A stretch of 64,000 nucleotides of DNA from Diphasiastrum complanatum (taxonomy: Eukaryota; Streptophyta; Lycopodiopsida; Lycopodiales; Lycopodiaceae): assembly GCA_029204225.1 (NCBI GenBank), contig CM055095.1, positions 27,038,161 through 27,102,160 of the forward strand, given 5' to 3'. The translations under genes and the position numbers were made by a program. The notes beneath the pieces were generated by a model. It searched no databases. It saw only the letters and a list, made by a program, of their open reading frames with translations, and was not told the origin of the DNA. Positions 25,131 through 35,992 of the stretch are shown here, piece after piece (the first letter of the stretch is position 1; the number at the start of each line of letters is the position of its first letter).

Positions 25131-25957
25131 AACTGGAAAAAAACTAGAGGGAAAATGGAGACCTATGGTGTAAAAACCACAAAAAGAGAAAAGCTAGTGC
25201 ACAGGGCCTCAAGAAATAACCAACTTGAGAGCAAGCAACTTGAGAGCAAAAGAACTCTACAACAACTTGGGAGAATGAGGGAAAGGAAGTGAACGTATCT
25301 CCTTTACCCCCTCCCCAAAGCTCTACTAACTGTACCTGCAGGTCGCATTAGCCGTATTGCGGGAGTGATTAGCTCCCCAGCCCCTCTTCCCAGCTCGCGA
25401 GGAGCTTCACGCCATAAGGCGCCAGCCGGCGGCTCACCAATTTTTTTTTTTTTTTTTGTGATCAAAAGGAAACTTAGCAAAGGGGGGGCGGGGGGTGCAA
25501 AGACCATAGGTAACAAATTTACTTGAAGGTCTTTATCAAAGGTCTACCCACCGTACGTATAACACCATAATCTGACTGGTACAGTAAGTACAGGGAGACC
25601 AATCTACAGATTAAATGCATACAAGATATAGACCAAAGGTCTCAAATCTTACAAACTTAAAAGAAGTTTAAACTTAAAGGAGAACAAAGCTTAAAAGGAT
25701 GGCTTAACTCCCAAACTAAAAAAGTTCCTTTAAGGTTATCAATTTAAAGTTTAAACTAACTCCTTCTTTCCTATACAAACCAAGAAACACATAATTTATA
25801 TAGAAAAGACAAGATTATTGAGAACAACTTGTTTAAATGAAAAAACAAGCTTACATCCACAAACCAACCTTTCCAAAATAAATTGAACTAGCCACATTCC
25901 AATAAGGAATACAAAGCAAAGGCAAAAAGGGAACGTGTGCACCTTAAGGAAATCGAT
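25131..25957 (-). other. Untranslated leader of gypsy J
   Basis: Sequence between primer-binding site and gag. It includes a GC-rich patch (about 25304-25440) next to a T-run near 25441-25457. No coding content was recognised. Confidence 0.6.
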
Positions 25958-25970
25958 GGCTCTGATACCA
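25958..25970 (-). promoter_or_regulatory. Primer-binding site of gypsy J
   Basis: The minus strand reads TGGTATCAGAGCC, complementary to initiator tRNA-Met, two bases inside the LTR end. Confidence 0.9.
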
Positions 25971-25972
25971 AC

Positions 25973-26441
25973 TGTTACAATTCCCTAGGGTCATCGACTG
26001 GCTTGAAGGTTCTGCACACCCCATACTAGTGACGACACACTATAACTGCCCAACCGTAGGGTCACAACCGACCCACCCCCATGCCTTGGAACAATCGACA
26101 TAACCATGTCCGATCAAGCCTCCTACAATACCTGGCATCCCATACCACCAGCCATCGCACTCGGCTCTCCCTAGCACACATCTCTTGGCCTGAAGATACA
26201 TCCTGGCTAATGCATGTGCTCTCCATCCACCGACTCCTGGGTAGACTGAGTATATGGAAAGAGGGAAACCCCACCACTATATAGGCATAGCATAGTGGGT
26301 CCCATCAAGCACGGTCCTGCCGGCGACACGTGACCACCTAGGATGGTGACGCGTGGCACCTAGACATGTCGATAACTCCAGTCTTGCATCATGCCCCTTG
26401 CGAGGCCGTCACTGAAGGGCATACCGTTATGGTACATAACA
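25973..26441 (-). repeat. 5' LTR of gypsy J
   Basis: The minus strand starts TGTTATGTACC and ends GAATTGTAACA: 469 bp with TG...CA ends. A TATATAG motif lies near 26277-26284. The other LTR has been lost, so LTR dating is impossible. Confidence 0.8.
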
Positions 26442-26973
26442 TGATTCCTAGATTATAGGACCTACACCTAAGTTTAAGGTGAAAAATTGACCAACTAGTC
26501 ACCTACTAGGCATGACTCTAGAAATTAGGCTAGGATTGCAAAGTAGGGAAAGAGAGCCAAGTTAACTTGCTTATTACATGTTGGAAATCCACCTAACTTC
26601 AAAAAGGATGTCACATTTGCTATGTATTCCAAGCTCCCATAGTGAGAAGATAGATTATTTTTGGAGCTCATTGTCAATCTCGAGCTACTCCACTATGTAC
26701 ATTGAGTTTTTGTGATCCAAATGCAACCAAATCAATTTGTACTTGTTTCTCAGCTTGCAGGCCGTACTATAGCCTGTAGTACATATGTGCCAACTTGACG
26801 GATTTAGTGATTGATCGATGATATTGATTGTTCTTGCCTGTTGATCATCAAATTGCCAATCTAGATCAACTTTTTTGTGTCTAGTTTTTTGATAGGTTGT
26901 AAAGCAAGCATCCAATCACTCTTGTGGATCTTTTGTACATCAATTTATGGTCCTAAAGTACAGTATTTTCACA
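26442..26973 (+). repeat. Truncated 3' LTR of copia F
   Basis: This aligns over its whole length with 19422-19946 and ends TTTTCACA. Its first 169 bases (U3 start) are absent because gypsy J entered here and the far side was deleted. Confidence 0.85.
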
Positions 26974-27061
26974 TGTCCTAGCTGAAAGGCCCATTATAAT
27001 TAAAGATCATTCAATGGATAGTTTGTGGGAATAGCAATTGCGAGGTCATCTAGGACTTGTG

Positions 27062-28256
27062 TGTTGGATTATTCTCCTTCTTACTAATCAACTAATCGAT
27101 TTTAATCCTCATCCATTGTTTATCCAGTTCTAGGGATTTTTTTGTGTCTTTACATAATCTGCAGATTTACAAGTGTTTTTACAAAGTCTGTAGAAATATA
27201 CGACAGCAGTGTCGCATTTTCTTTCTCTACAATCCAGACATTTGTCACCTGTCAGAAATCTCATGTAAAAATGCAATGTCGTCTTTTTCGTATTTTTTGC
27301 CTGTTAGGAATTGCGAGTTAAACCATAGAGTCGCATTTTTTGCATTTTTCAAAGTGCCTCAAATGTTAAGGAAATGACTCTGGCAAAGTGTGGGGCTACT
27401 CCAATATTAAGGAAATGAGATTTTATGACACTGTCGCCTTTTTGCAACACTGTTGCCTGTGGCAGTTTTAGTTCATTTCTGTAGAATGACAATTTTAGCT
27501 CATTCATGTAGATAGACTATTTACAGCCAATTTTCACCGCTTATCAACAATCAATTTTTGAAAAGGAACTGGATGAATGCCAGTGGACACCAGCCAACTG
27601 GCAATCGCATTTGACGACCTAATTTCTTAGTATAAATCAACTGTTCATACATCTCTTTTCAAATTCTGAAGTTCAGAAGCAATGAATCAACATTGTGAAT
27701 TGTGAAGGAGTTGAGTGTTATTACACGACGCTTCATGCGCTCTTATCAAGCAGATCATTAACAATCAGAAAGTATTGTTGTTAGCTCTCTATCAAGCTTT
27801 CAAGCTTGAACTCTCTTGAGCATTCTAGCTCAATTTTTTAGAGATTTATTTTAGAGTTGCTATTGCACTACTGCTTATCAGCAGAGATGCTTATTATCAG
27901 ACTTATTCTCAGTTACTCAGAGACAACTTAGAGTGCACGATTTCTATCTGCTATTGTTTTGCGCTCATTACCATCTGATTTTCGGTTTTTCCTGAATCAA
28001 TACTATCTTCTTATTGCGTTTAGTATATGTCAGAATGCATGCATCTCTATATTGCTTTTGTAACTGATAGAAATTGTCTGAGAATTCAATACTTTATGTT
28101 TGGCTACGTAATCACTTAGTATCTAGTGATTTCAAAGTTAGTTGCTAAAGATTGAAAGTGATTTCATCACTACTACTTTGTTCAATTTTTGATAGGCGTA
28201 GTCATGCATTGGAAGTAGGAAGTTTCTGCATTACATTATCTATCCTATTTTCGACA
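27062..28256 (+). repeat. 5' LTR of copia G
   Basis: It starts TGTTGGATTA and ends TTTTCGACA before the primer-binding site: about 1195 bp, nearly twice the related copia A LTR. GTATAAAT near 27640 is a possible TATA box. The U3 part has several GTCGC-type motifs. No second copy exists to confirm the left edge. Confidence 0.65.
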
Positions 28257-28268
28257 TGGTATCAGAGC
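28257..28268 (+). promoter_or_regulatory. Primer-binding site of copia G
   Basis: TGGTATCAGAGC immediately follows the LTR; initiator tRNA-Met type. Confidence 0.9.
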
Positions 28269-28465
28269 GCTGATTCTTCTTCAGGGACTAATACTATTTT
28301 GAGATCAGAACGAAAGCTCTAATACTTGATATCTTTCGCGATATCAAATTGATATCATATTCTTCAGTTCCTTTCATCGTTTGAATATCAGAGAATTGAT
28401 TTCTTGTTGTTGGCATTACTACATCTTAGCGTCATCGATACAATCAACATACTAAGTTCCAGGTG

Positions 28466-29430
28466 GATTCTCAAAGTAAAGTTGGTCTTATTGCAGACAA
28501 GCTGAATGAAACCAATTATCTTTTGTGAAAATTTAAGATGAAGACCTTGCTAATCGCCAATGAGTTATGGGATGTTGTTATAGGTACAGAAGTAAAACCT
28601 GAGGATGACACGGAAGACTCAAAATGGAAATCGAAGGATGGTAAAGCTTTCGCACTTATTATCCTCAATATATCAAATACACAGATTGGACACATAGCTG
28701 AAGCTAAAACTTTAAAAGCTCTATATGTCAACAAAGGCTCTAAGCAACAGAAGCATAAAAGCTCCAAGAAGGTTGCCACGAATCAGAAGGTGACTCAAAG
28801 TCAAGTACAATCATCAAATCCACAGTCAAAGAAGAAGATGTTTTGTAGGTATTGCAAGCACAATAACCATGAGATCAAGAATTGTCGAATTCTCCAAGCG
28901 AAGACTGCATCCAAGCAACCTAATCACCAAGAAAACACAGTTTCATCATCTCCCCAGGTCGAAGTGGACGAAGGCACAATCATGGTTAAAGGCCAAAGCG
29001 CATTTTTGGATGATTCATGGTTTCTTGATTCTGGAGCAACTCAACACATGACCAATCAACATGAGATTTTCAATTCCTACACACCTTACGACACAAAGAA
29101 ATGTGTTCATCTTGGTGACAATATTACTCACACTATTGAAGGTGAAGGTATTGTAGGATTGCGATTCTAGCATGATCAATTCAAACTACTATCAAAGGTC
29201 TTATATGTTCCCAAACTCTCTACAAACTTGTTATTAGTAAGTAGAATTACAGATTTAGGTCATAAGGTAGAATTCAAATTTGATCATTGCAATTATTGAT
29301 AGGAGTAATAAGATCCTTGCACTCGGAAAGAGGCAGAGTTACTTATATAAATTGGCACATTGTTATTCTGAGTCTAGTCAAGCCTTGAAAACCTCTGTTC
29401 TAGTCAATAAAGGATTACTATGGCATAGGG
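28466..29430 (+). pseudogene. Copia G gag-protease fragment (broken)
   Basis: Gag begins near 28466 (KVGLIADKLNETNYLL, then a stop) and continues from 28538 with KTLLIANELWDVVIG. The middle of Gag is shortened. An intact CCHC knuckle (CRYCKHNNHEIKNC) follows near 28845, then the protease motif FLDSGATQHMT. A stop at 29168 and a frame change follow before the junction with copia B. Confidence 0.85.
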
Positions 29431-29481
29431 CATTATGCCTCGGAATGCTTCAAGAGGAAGCAAGATCAAAGCCAAGCCAAC

Positions 29482-32400
29482 ATGAGCAAAGAGGAGGAGG
29501 AGGAGAGTTCACATGAGGACTCTCTCATGATGTCCATATTTTTTTCAACAAGCTTCAAAGGAGAAGATCCTTGGTGGATTGACTCGGGTGCTAGTTCACA
29601 CATGACTAGTAAAAGGGAGTTTTTCTCATCTCTCTTATCTTATGATGGACCTATAAAGTCTATCTATACAGCAAATGATGAAGCTTGTAAGATTGAAGGA
29701 GTTGGTAGCATTCCCCTTTGCTTAGGATCTTCCAAAAAGATCAACATAGAAGGTGTTTTGTACATTCCTACAATAACAAAGAATCTACTAAGTGTTGGCC
29801 AAATGGTAGACAATGGTTTCAATGTTGACTTTGCTTCAAATGAATGTTTCATCAAGAAGAAGGGTAAGATAGTGGCTAAGGGCACTAGACTTGGCAAACT
29901 TTATAAGTTGGATGCATTTGTGGATACTAATGTTGTCATGTTGGCCGAGAAGAGCAAGATATCTACCTTTACTTTATGGCACAAAACACTTGGACATGTC
30001 AACTCGGGTTCCATGGAGGCTATGATCAAGAAGGAGTATGCTTTAGGCCTACCAAGGTCTATTGGGAAGGAAGACAAGGTTTGTGAAGCTTGTGCCTTAT
30101 CCAAGGCACATAAGAAGGTGTTTCCTAACATCACAAAGTCATCTCATCCTCTTGAACTCATACACTCGGATGTGCACATTGCTAGCACCAAATCTAATGG
30201 AGGTTCATCCATGTTTTTAACCTTCATTGATGACTACTCAAGATATTGTTGGGTGTTCTTACTTTCCTTCAAGTCTCAAGTATTTGATACTTTTGTAAAG
30301 TTCAAGTTGTTTGTGGAAAAGCATCATAATCATAGCATCAAGATTCTTAGAAGTGACAATGGTGGAGAATTCATCTCCAATGAGTTCAAGGCCTTTTGTG
30401 AGGAGGAAGGGATCAAGAAAGAGACTTCTTGTCCTTACACTCCTCAAAAAAATGGAGTTGCTGAAAGAAGGAATAGAACATTATGTGAATGTTCTAAGGC
30501 TTTAAGATTAGATGCTTGTTTGCCCAAATCCTTTTGGGGTGAGTCTCTTGTATGTGCAAACTACTTGATGAATAGGGTGTCTTGCAAAGCAATTGAAGGC
30601 AAAACTCCTTATGAGATGTTGTATGGAAAGAAACCCAATCTTAATCACTTGAAAGTTTTTGGGTGTATATGTTATGTGCATGTGCCATTGGAAACAAGAA
30701 CCAAGGAGGATCCATCTTCCACAAGAGGGATCATGCTTGGATATGCAAGCTCAAGCAAGGGCTACAAAGTCTATCTCCCATCCTTGAACAAATTTGTTGT
30801 TTCAAGGGATGTCATCTTTGATGAACATCATATGCATATGCTTGAAGAAGGCTCAAGTGCTCCAACAATCAAGAAGAAGATGGCCGAGGATCAAGATCTT
30901 GGTTTTGAGGAGGAGCTCATGGAGGAGCAAGCACCAAACCCACCTATCACACCAAGGAGATCTTCAAGGGCAAAAGTGGAGCCATCAAGGCTCACATATC
31001 AAGGCAAAGGACAGCAAGTTGAGGGTATCTCATCCACTTCTTATGCTTTATCTAATGTTGAAGATGCATTGAACTCCAAAGAATGGTATAAAGCTATGTT
31101 GGATGAGTATGATGCCTTGATTGAGAATGAAACTTGGTTGCTTGTTCAGAGACCTCAAAGGAATGTAATAGGATGCAAGTGGGTCTTCAAGCTTAAGTTG
31201 AATGCAAATGGGAGTGTTAACAAACATAAAGCAAGAGTAGTTGCAAAAGGTTATGCTCAAGAGAGAGGGATAGACTATGAGGAAACTTTTGCACCCGTGG
31301 CCAAGATGGTCACAATAAGACTAATCATTGCACTTGCATCACATTTTGGATGGATTCTATGTCAAATGGATGTCTCTAATGCTTTATTGAATGGTTTTTT
31401 GGAAGAGGATATCTATATGGAGCAGCCACAAGGGTTCATCAAGCATGGAATGGAGAACAAAGTATGCCATCTCCAAAGAAGCATCTATGGCTTGAAGCAA
31501 GCCTCGAGATCTTGGAATTCAAGACTACATTGCTATCTTATTTCACTTTCTTTTGTTCAAAGTGAATATGATCCCACTCTTTACATTAAGTTTGATGATG
31601 TTGGTATTGTACTTTTACTCATTTATGTAGATGACATCATCATTAGTGGAAATAGTGTTGATGGTATTGAAAAAATCAAGATAGATCTATCCTTAGAGTT
31701 CAAGATGGTAGATCTAGGGTGTCTTCACTTAATCTTAGGCATAGAAGTACTTAGAGGGTCTGATTTTATCTTTATAAGTCAAGTAAACTATGCTCAAAGT
31801 CTTTTGAAGAAGTTTAAGATGGAAGTATGCAAAAGTGTTGACACACCAATGGAGCAAGATGTAAAAGTGCCAAATGAAGATGATGAAAGATCCTTCATGG
31901 ACATCACTTTGTTTAGGCAACTTATAGGTTCCTTAATGTGGATCACTATAACTAGACCAGATCTTAGCTTTAGTGTATGTAGGTTGAGCCAATCCATGCA
32001 AAAGCCATTGAATATCCATTGGAAAAAGGCTAAGAGGATTCTAAGATACATCTCGGGTACATTGGATTTTGGGATTCTATATAGAGGAGATGTGATTAAC
32101 CTTCATGCATTTAGTGATTCAGATTTTGCAGGGGACAAGAGGGATAGGAAATCAACAAGTGCCTATTCAACTTTCATAGGAGAAGGTGTGGTTTCATGGC
32201 TTTCAAAAAAGCAAGAAACTATATCTCTATCTTCAACCGAGGCCGAGTACAAAGCTTTGACAACCACTGCAAAGGAGGTACTTTGGATCAAGAGATTATT
32301 GGTGGAACTAAAGATCATGGATTCAGAGGAGGCACCAATCATCTACAATGACAATATATTAGCCCAACACCTTGCATCTAACCCAATCTTCCATGCAAGA

Positions 32401-32589
32401 TCTAAGCACATTGAGATATGCCATCACTTTGTGAGAGAAATGGTGCGAGCCAAGGAGATTGCTTTGGAGCATGTTCCAAGCAATGAATGTGTAGCTGATC
32501 TACTTACTAAACCACTTCAAAAGACACCTTTTATGAATTTCAGATCATCACTTGGAGTGATTAGTAAAGCAATGATTGAACCAAGCTAG
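29482..32589 (+). CDS. Copia B Pol polyprotein, open, lacking Gag
   Basis: An uninterrupted reading of 1035 codons; the frame is open back to about 29431. Domains in order: protease PWWIDSGASSHMT (near residue 30); GAG-pre-integrase LWHKTLGHVNS (near 155); integrase with CEACALSKAH zinc ligands, HSDVH, SDNGGEF and NGVAERRNR (about 195-335); reverse transcriptase with DYEETFAPVAK, QMDVSNALLNG and YVDDIIISG (about 600-720); RNase H with SDSDFAGD, STEAEYKAL and YNDN (about 875-960); then ADLLTKPL near the end. All catalytic acidic residues are present. The ATG at 29482 is probably not the native start, since Gag-Pol would normally begin far upstream. Whether it is expressed from the copia G LTR is unknown. 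Confidence 0.85.
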   Translation: MSKEEEEESSHEDSLMMSIFFSTSFKGEDPWWIDSGASSHMTSKREFFSSLLSYDGPIKSIYTANDEACKIEGVGSIPLCLGSSKKINIEGVLYIPTITKNLLSVGQMVDNGFNVDFASNECFIKKKGKIVAKGTRLGKLYKLDAFVDTNVVMLAEKSKISTFTLWHKTLGHVNSGSMEAMIKKEYALGLPRSIGKEDKVCEACALSKAHKKVFPNITKSSHPLELIHSDVHIASTKSNGGSSMFLTFIDDYSRYCWVFLLSFKSQVFDTFVKFKLFVEKHHNHSIKILRSDNGGEFISNEFKAFCEEEGIKKETSCPYTPQKNGVAERRNRTLCECSKALRLDACLPKSFWGESLVCANYLMNRVSCKAIEGKTPYEMLYGKKPNLNHLKVFGCICYVHVPLETRTKEDPSSTRGIMLGYASSSKGYKVYLPSLNKFVVSRDVIFDEHHMHMLEEGSSAPTIKKKMAEDQDLGFEEELMEEQAPNPPITPRRSSRAKVEPSRLTYQGKGQQVEGISSTSYALSNVEDALNSKEWYKAMLDEYDALIENETWLLVQRPQRNVIGCKWVFKLKLNANGSVNKHKARVVAKGYAQERGIDYEETFAPVAKMVTIRLIIALASHFGWILCQMDVSNALLNGFLEEDIYMEQPQGFIKHGMENKVCHLQRSIYGLKQASRSWNSRLHCYLISLSFVQSEYDPTLYIKFDDVGIVLLLIYVDDIIISGNSVDGIEKIKIDLSLEFKMVDLGCLHLILGIEVLRGSDFIFISQVNYAQSLLKKFKMEVCKSVDTPMEQDVKVPNEDDERSFMDITLFRQLIGSLMWITITRPDLSFSVCRLSQSMQKPLNIHWKKAKRILRYISGTLDFGILYRGDVINLHAFSDSDFAGDKRDRKSTSAYSTFIGEGVVSWLSKKQETISLSSTEAEYKALTTTAKEVLWIKRLLVELKIMDSEEAPIIYNDNILAQHLASNPIFHARSKHIEICHHFVREMVRAKEIALEHVPSNECVADLLTKPLQKTPFMNFRSSLGVISKAMIEPS

Positions 32590-32593
32590 ATAG

Positions 32594-32603
32594 TGAGGAG
32601 GAG
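32594..32603 (+). promoter_or_regulatory. Polypurine tract of copia B
   Basis: TGAGGAGGAG directly precedes the 3' LTR; the same tract is used by copia C. Confidence 0.85.
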
Positions 32604-33285
32604 TGTTAAAAATTCACAATTCTAGCTTGACTAGTTTTGGTCATATGACTTGTAAATAGTTAGATGGTCATGATGTGGCTTGTCACACGTGCCAAATAGC
32701 ATAGGATTCCATTCATAAGGATGTTCTCAAGTAGACCTAAGTGTTAGAACCTTTGGAATGAGTCCAAATTATGCTTAGATACAAGGGAGAAAAAATAGGA
32801 GCTATTTTTGGTAATTTTTGCATTGTTGAGGGATCTCCAAGATTCCAACCCTAACTTGGTAGGGATGAAAGATCCACCAAAATTAGCATTAGGGATAGGT
32901 TTAGGGCTACTCATACCTGCCCAAAACCGTGATGGATCATGTATATATAGGTGATGATATCTCACCAAAATCAATCAAGCAATTTCATGTTTTTTCTCTC
33001 ATAATGGTGCAATTGCTTTCTATGTTCATAATTGTTTGAGTAATTGTGATTACTAATGATTATAGGATTGAATGTAGGTCTGGTGTACAGTACTCAGACT
33101 GTGGGAGGCCGTACTTTCACACGTGTGAAGCCTTCTTCAAGGATTTGGGCCATTTAGTGAGGTTCAAGCATAGATTTTTGATGGATTTTGATGGTTCAAC
33201 TTGTGCTAATCTTATGAAATCATAATCTATTGTTTCCCTCATCATTTCAAGTGTTTTAGGATCCTTATTTGCTGTAATTTTTACA
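32604..33285 (+). repeat. 3' LTR of copia B
   Basis: Starts TGTTAAAAATTCAC and ends TTTTTACA where gypsy H coding sequence begins: 682 bp. A TATATATAGG motif lies near 32940 and the palindrome CACACGTGTG at 33118-33127. Confidence 0.75.
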
Positions 33286-33289
33286 AGAA

Positions 33290-35366
33290 GCTGAAAATAA
33301 CATTGCAACGGTGTCGAGATACTTGTTTATCCCTTCATCCAGAGAAATGCTTTTTCGATATGAAAGAAAGAATATTACTCGGACACAAGATATCTAACAG
33401 AGGAATAGAATTCGACAAAGATAAAGTTGAGCTTATAAAGAATCTCCAGATACCAACCAATTTACGTGAACTAAGAGCTTTCTTAGGACATGTTGGCCAT
33501 TATCAGAGATTTATTCAAAATCATGTTTCTATTGTTGCGTCTCTTACACATCTACTGAAGAAACAAGTGGAATACTTGTGGACGAATGAATAGCAGAAAG
33601 CATTCGTAGAACTTAAGCAAAGGTTGATCAATGCTCCTATTCTGAGACCACCCAACTGGGCTATTTTATTTCATAGCTATGTTGATATTTTTGCATTTGC
33701 TATTGGCGTCTGTCTGAGTCAGAAGGACGATCAAAAGAAGGATCATCCCATTTACTGTGTGAGTCGACAGCTCAATGCCTCAGAGAAGAATAATTCGGCT
33801 ATAGAAAGGGAAGCACTTGGCATGATTTTCACTGTTAAGAAATTTCGGCATTATTTGCTGGGATATGCATTTATTTTTCACGTTGATCACTATGCTCTTA
33901 AGTATCTTGTAAATAAACCAGATCTATCAGGAGGAATTGCTCGATGGGTTCTACTTTTGCAGGAATTCACTTATCAAGTAGAACTTTGCCAAGGAAAGTA
34001 TCATACAAATGCTAATTATCTATCATGACTTAGCACTAGAAAAATTGAAGAACCAATTAATGGTGATTTTTCAAACGAACATCTATTTGAAATTTCTTCC
34101 ACCAATTTGTTATATTCTGATATCATTACTTATCTCAAGGATCAGATATATCCGGATGGTTATGATTTGGAGCAAAAGACATCTCAATATAAGATAGCAC
34201 CTTATACTATTATTAACAATGTTCCATACAAGCTTGGTGCTGATCATCAGCTAAGAAGATGTCTCGAAACAGCAGATATTAAAAATGTTCTTCAAGCCTT
34301 ACATTCAGAAGATGATGGAGGACACTTTGTCTTAAAGAACGTAGTTAATAAGATATTGACTGCCAAGTATTGGTGGCCAACAATGTTCAAGGATGTATCA
34401 AATTTTATTCGTTCGTGCGATCCATGCCAGAGATCTGGTAAGCCTACCAAAGCAATGAATTGGTCGTTGACACCAATTTTGCCTCTTGCACCATTTGAGA
34501 AGTGGAAAATTGACTTTGGCTGTCCAATTAAACCTGTGACCCGACATACTAAATGTCATTATATTCTAGTTGCAACGGATTATGCTACAAAGAACGTTGA
34601 AGTACGAAACGAAACGATGCAAAAACTGTCGCGACATTCTTATTCAAAAGTATAATTACAAGATATGGTTGTCCACTTGAACTAGTAAGTGACCGAGGTA
34701 CACATTTTCTAAATGACACTATACGGTTGTTGACAACATATTTTCTGATCAAACACATAAAAACTACACTATATAATCCAAAAGCAAACGGGTTGATAGA
34801 GAGAGCTAATAGAATTTTATGTAAGATCCTAAACAAAATTACTATTGCACATGCAACGGATTGGGATCAGAAACTACCATCAATCTCGCATTTGTTTTGA
34901 ATTGTAGTGACTACCTCACTGTCACATAATTTCACATTGTTGAAGTGTACAAGTCTGTCGACGAAATAGACACCATATTTTCTTACGTATGGTATGTATC
35001 CTATTTTGCCTATTGAATTTGAGGTGAAAACTTTTCGTATTCAAGCTCAACGAACAAATGAAGACTATATTAACGAAAGGTTGACCAATATTGAAGAACT
35101 AGATGAAGCTCGTGCGAATTCACATAAATTAACGGAGGAAATCCAGGGACAAAGGAAGAAGAAGTATGACAGTTGTATCAGAAAATGTGATCTTAAACCT
35201 GATGACTTTGCGCTAATATACGACAGTCGACATCACAAGTTCCCCGGAAAACTCCATATGCGATGGCTTGGACCTTATAAAGTCATAGAGGTGTTTGACA
35301 ATGGTTCTGTACAACTTCAATCGCTTGAAGACGAATTGTTACCTACACATATAAATGGGTCCAGAC
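33290..35366 (+). pseudogene. Gypsy H RT end, RNase H and integrase (broken)
   Basis: It starts in the RT thumb (CLSLHPEKCFF, LLGHKISNRGIEF, LRAFLGHVGHYQRFI). RNase H follows (YVDIFAFAIG, IEREALGMIF, FHVDHYALKYL) and keeps its acidic residues, with a stop at 33591. Integrase has the HHCC finger (GHFVLKN then CDPCQ), KWKIDFG, SDRGTHF and NPKANGLIERANR across frame changes near 34650 and 34900. The final open piece (34994-35366) is the integrase C-terminal domain. The reading ends at copia D's LTR inside NGSRL. Stops and shifts make it inactive. Confidence 0.8.
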
Positions 35367-35979
35367 TGTCAAAATATTAAAAAATCTATCTAATGTTGTG
35401 AGTAGGGGTCCTAAAAATGCCAAAGATGAATTGAGCTCTTTTGGCTTAGTAAAGACCCATCTTAAAATAAAATATTCAAGGTAGGTAGAAGTAGAAACTC
35501 GAGCTACCATAGGAATTGCCATTTGTACTTCACATGCCACATTTAATGCATGAAAAGACTAGGTGGCACAATTAGACATAGTGAGGTGGCTTAAATAAGT
35601 CTAGATAGCTTGAGAGGTGGATTCACAACTCCAATTCAACTCAAACTAGGAGAAGAGTCCATGGATCTATATATATGAGATGTACTATCATTGAGAAAAT
35701 GATGAAATTTGTGTGTAATGCAAATTTGGAGACAAGCTCTTTGTGCCCTCTCTCTCTACACGAGTTTTGTACTTCCTATTTTCTCTCTCTAGTCGAGTTG
35801 AGGCATTTATGATGCTTAGTCTTATGTTTTGTTGACAGATCTTGCTTGTAACACAATAATATTTCTTGAATGATCAGCTTTCCTATTGTCAACCAGTGCT
35901 AGTCTGATCTTTATGGTATTATTGGGCTTAGGAGATCAAAAGTACATGTGTAGGGCGTCCCACACGTGTGAATTCAGCA
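35367..35979 (+). repeat. 5' LTR of copia D
   Basis: Starts TGTCAAAATATT inside gypsy H integrase and ends TTCAGCA before the primer-binding site: 613 bp. It carries CACACGTGTG at 35961-35970. Confidence 0.9.
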
Positions 35980-35992
35980 TGGTATCAGAGCC
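35980..35992 (+). promoter_or_regulatory. Primer-binding site of copia D
   Basis: TGGTATCAGAGCC directly after the LTR; initiator tRNA-Met type. Confidence 0.9.

Larger units (their letters stand above)
20626..26441 (-). mobile_element. Gypsy J, chromodomain Ty3/gypsy element
   Basis: Read on the minus strand: 5' LTR (26441-25973), primer-binding site, leader, gag, protease, reverse transcriptase, RNase H, integrase and a chromodomain. The 3' LTR is missing because the element is cut at 20626. The bases next to its 5' LTR (TGATT, 26442-26446) equal the matching site in the intact copia F LTR (19422-19426), so it inserted in the copia 3' LTR. Confidence 0.85.
19253..26973 (+). mobile_element. 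Copia F, LTR retrotransposon gutted by a nested gypsy and a deletion
   Basis: A complete 5' LTR (19253-19946), primer-binding site and gag start (to about 20625) lie at the left, and a 5'-truncated 3' LTR (26442-26973) lies at the right. Between them is a reversed gypsy (J). Bases flanking the pair are TGCCC on the left and TGTCC on the right, one transition apart, which fits a 5-bp target duplication. The copia gag-pol after the first 20 codons is gone. Confidence 0.8.
27062..29430 (+). mobile_element. Copia G, 5' half of a Ty1/copia element
   Basis: 5' LTR, primer-binding site, shortened gag, zinc knuckle and protease of the copia A family. It stops at about 29430, in the GAG-pre-integrase segment (LLWHR), where sequence of the unrelated copia B begins. 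The 3' half is lost. Confidence 0.8.
29431..33285 (+). mobile_element. Copia B, 3' two thirds of a Ty1/copia element
   Basis: It begins within a zinc knuckle (GHYASECFKRK) directly after copia G and runs through intact protease, integrase, reverse transcriptase and RNase H to a polypurine tract and 3' LTR. The LTR, most of gag and the primer-binding site at the 5' end are missing, so it cannot move alone. Confidence 0.85.
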
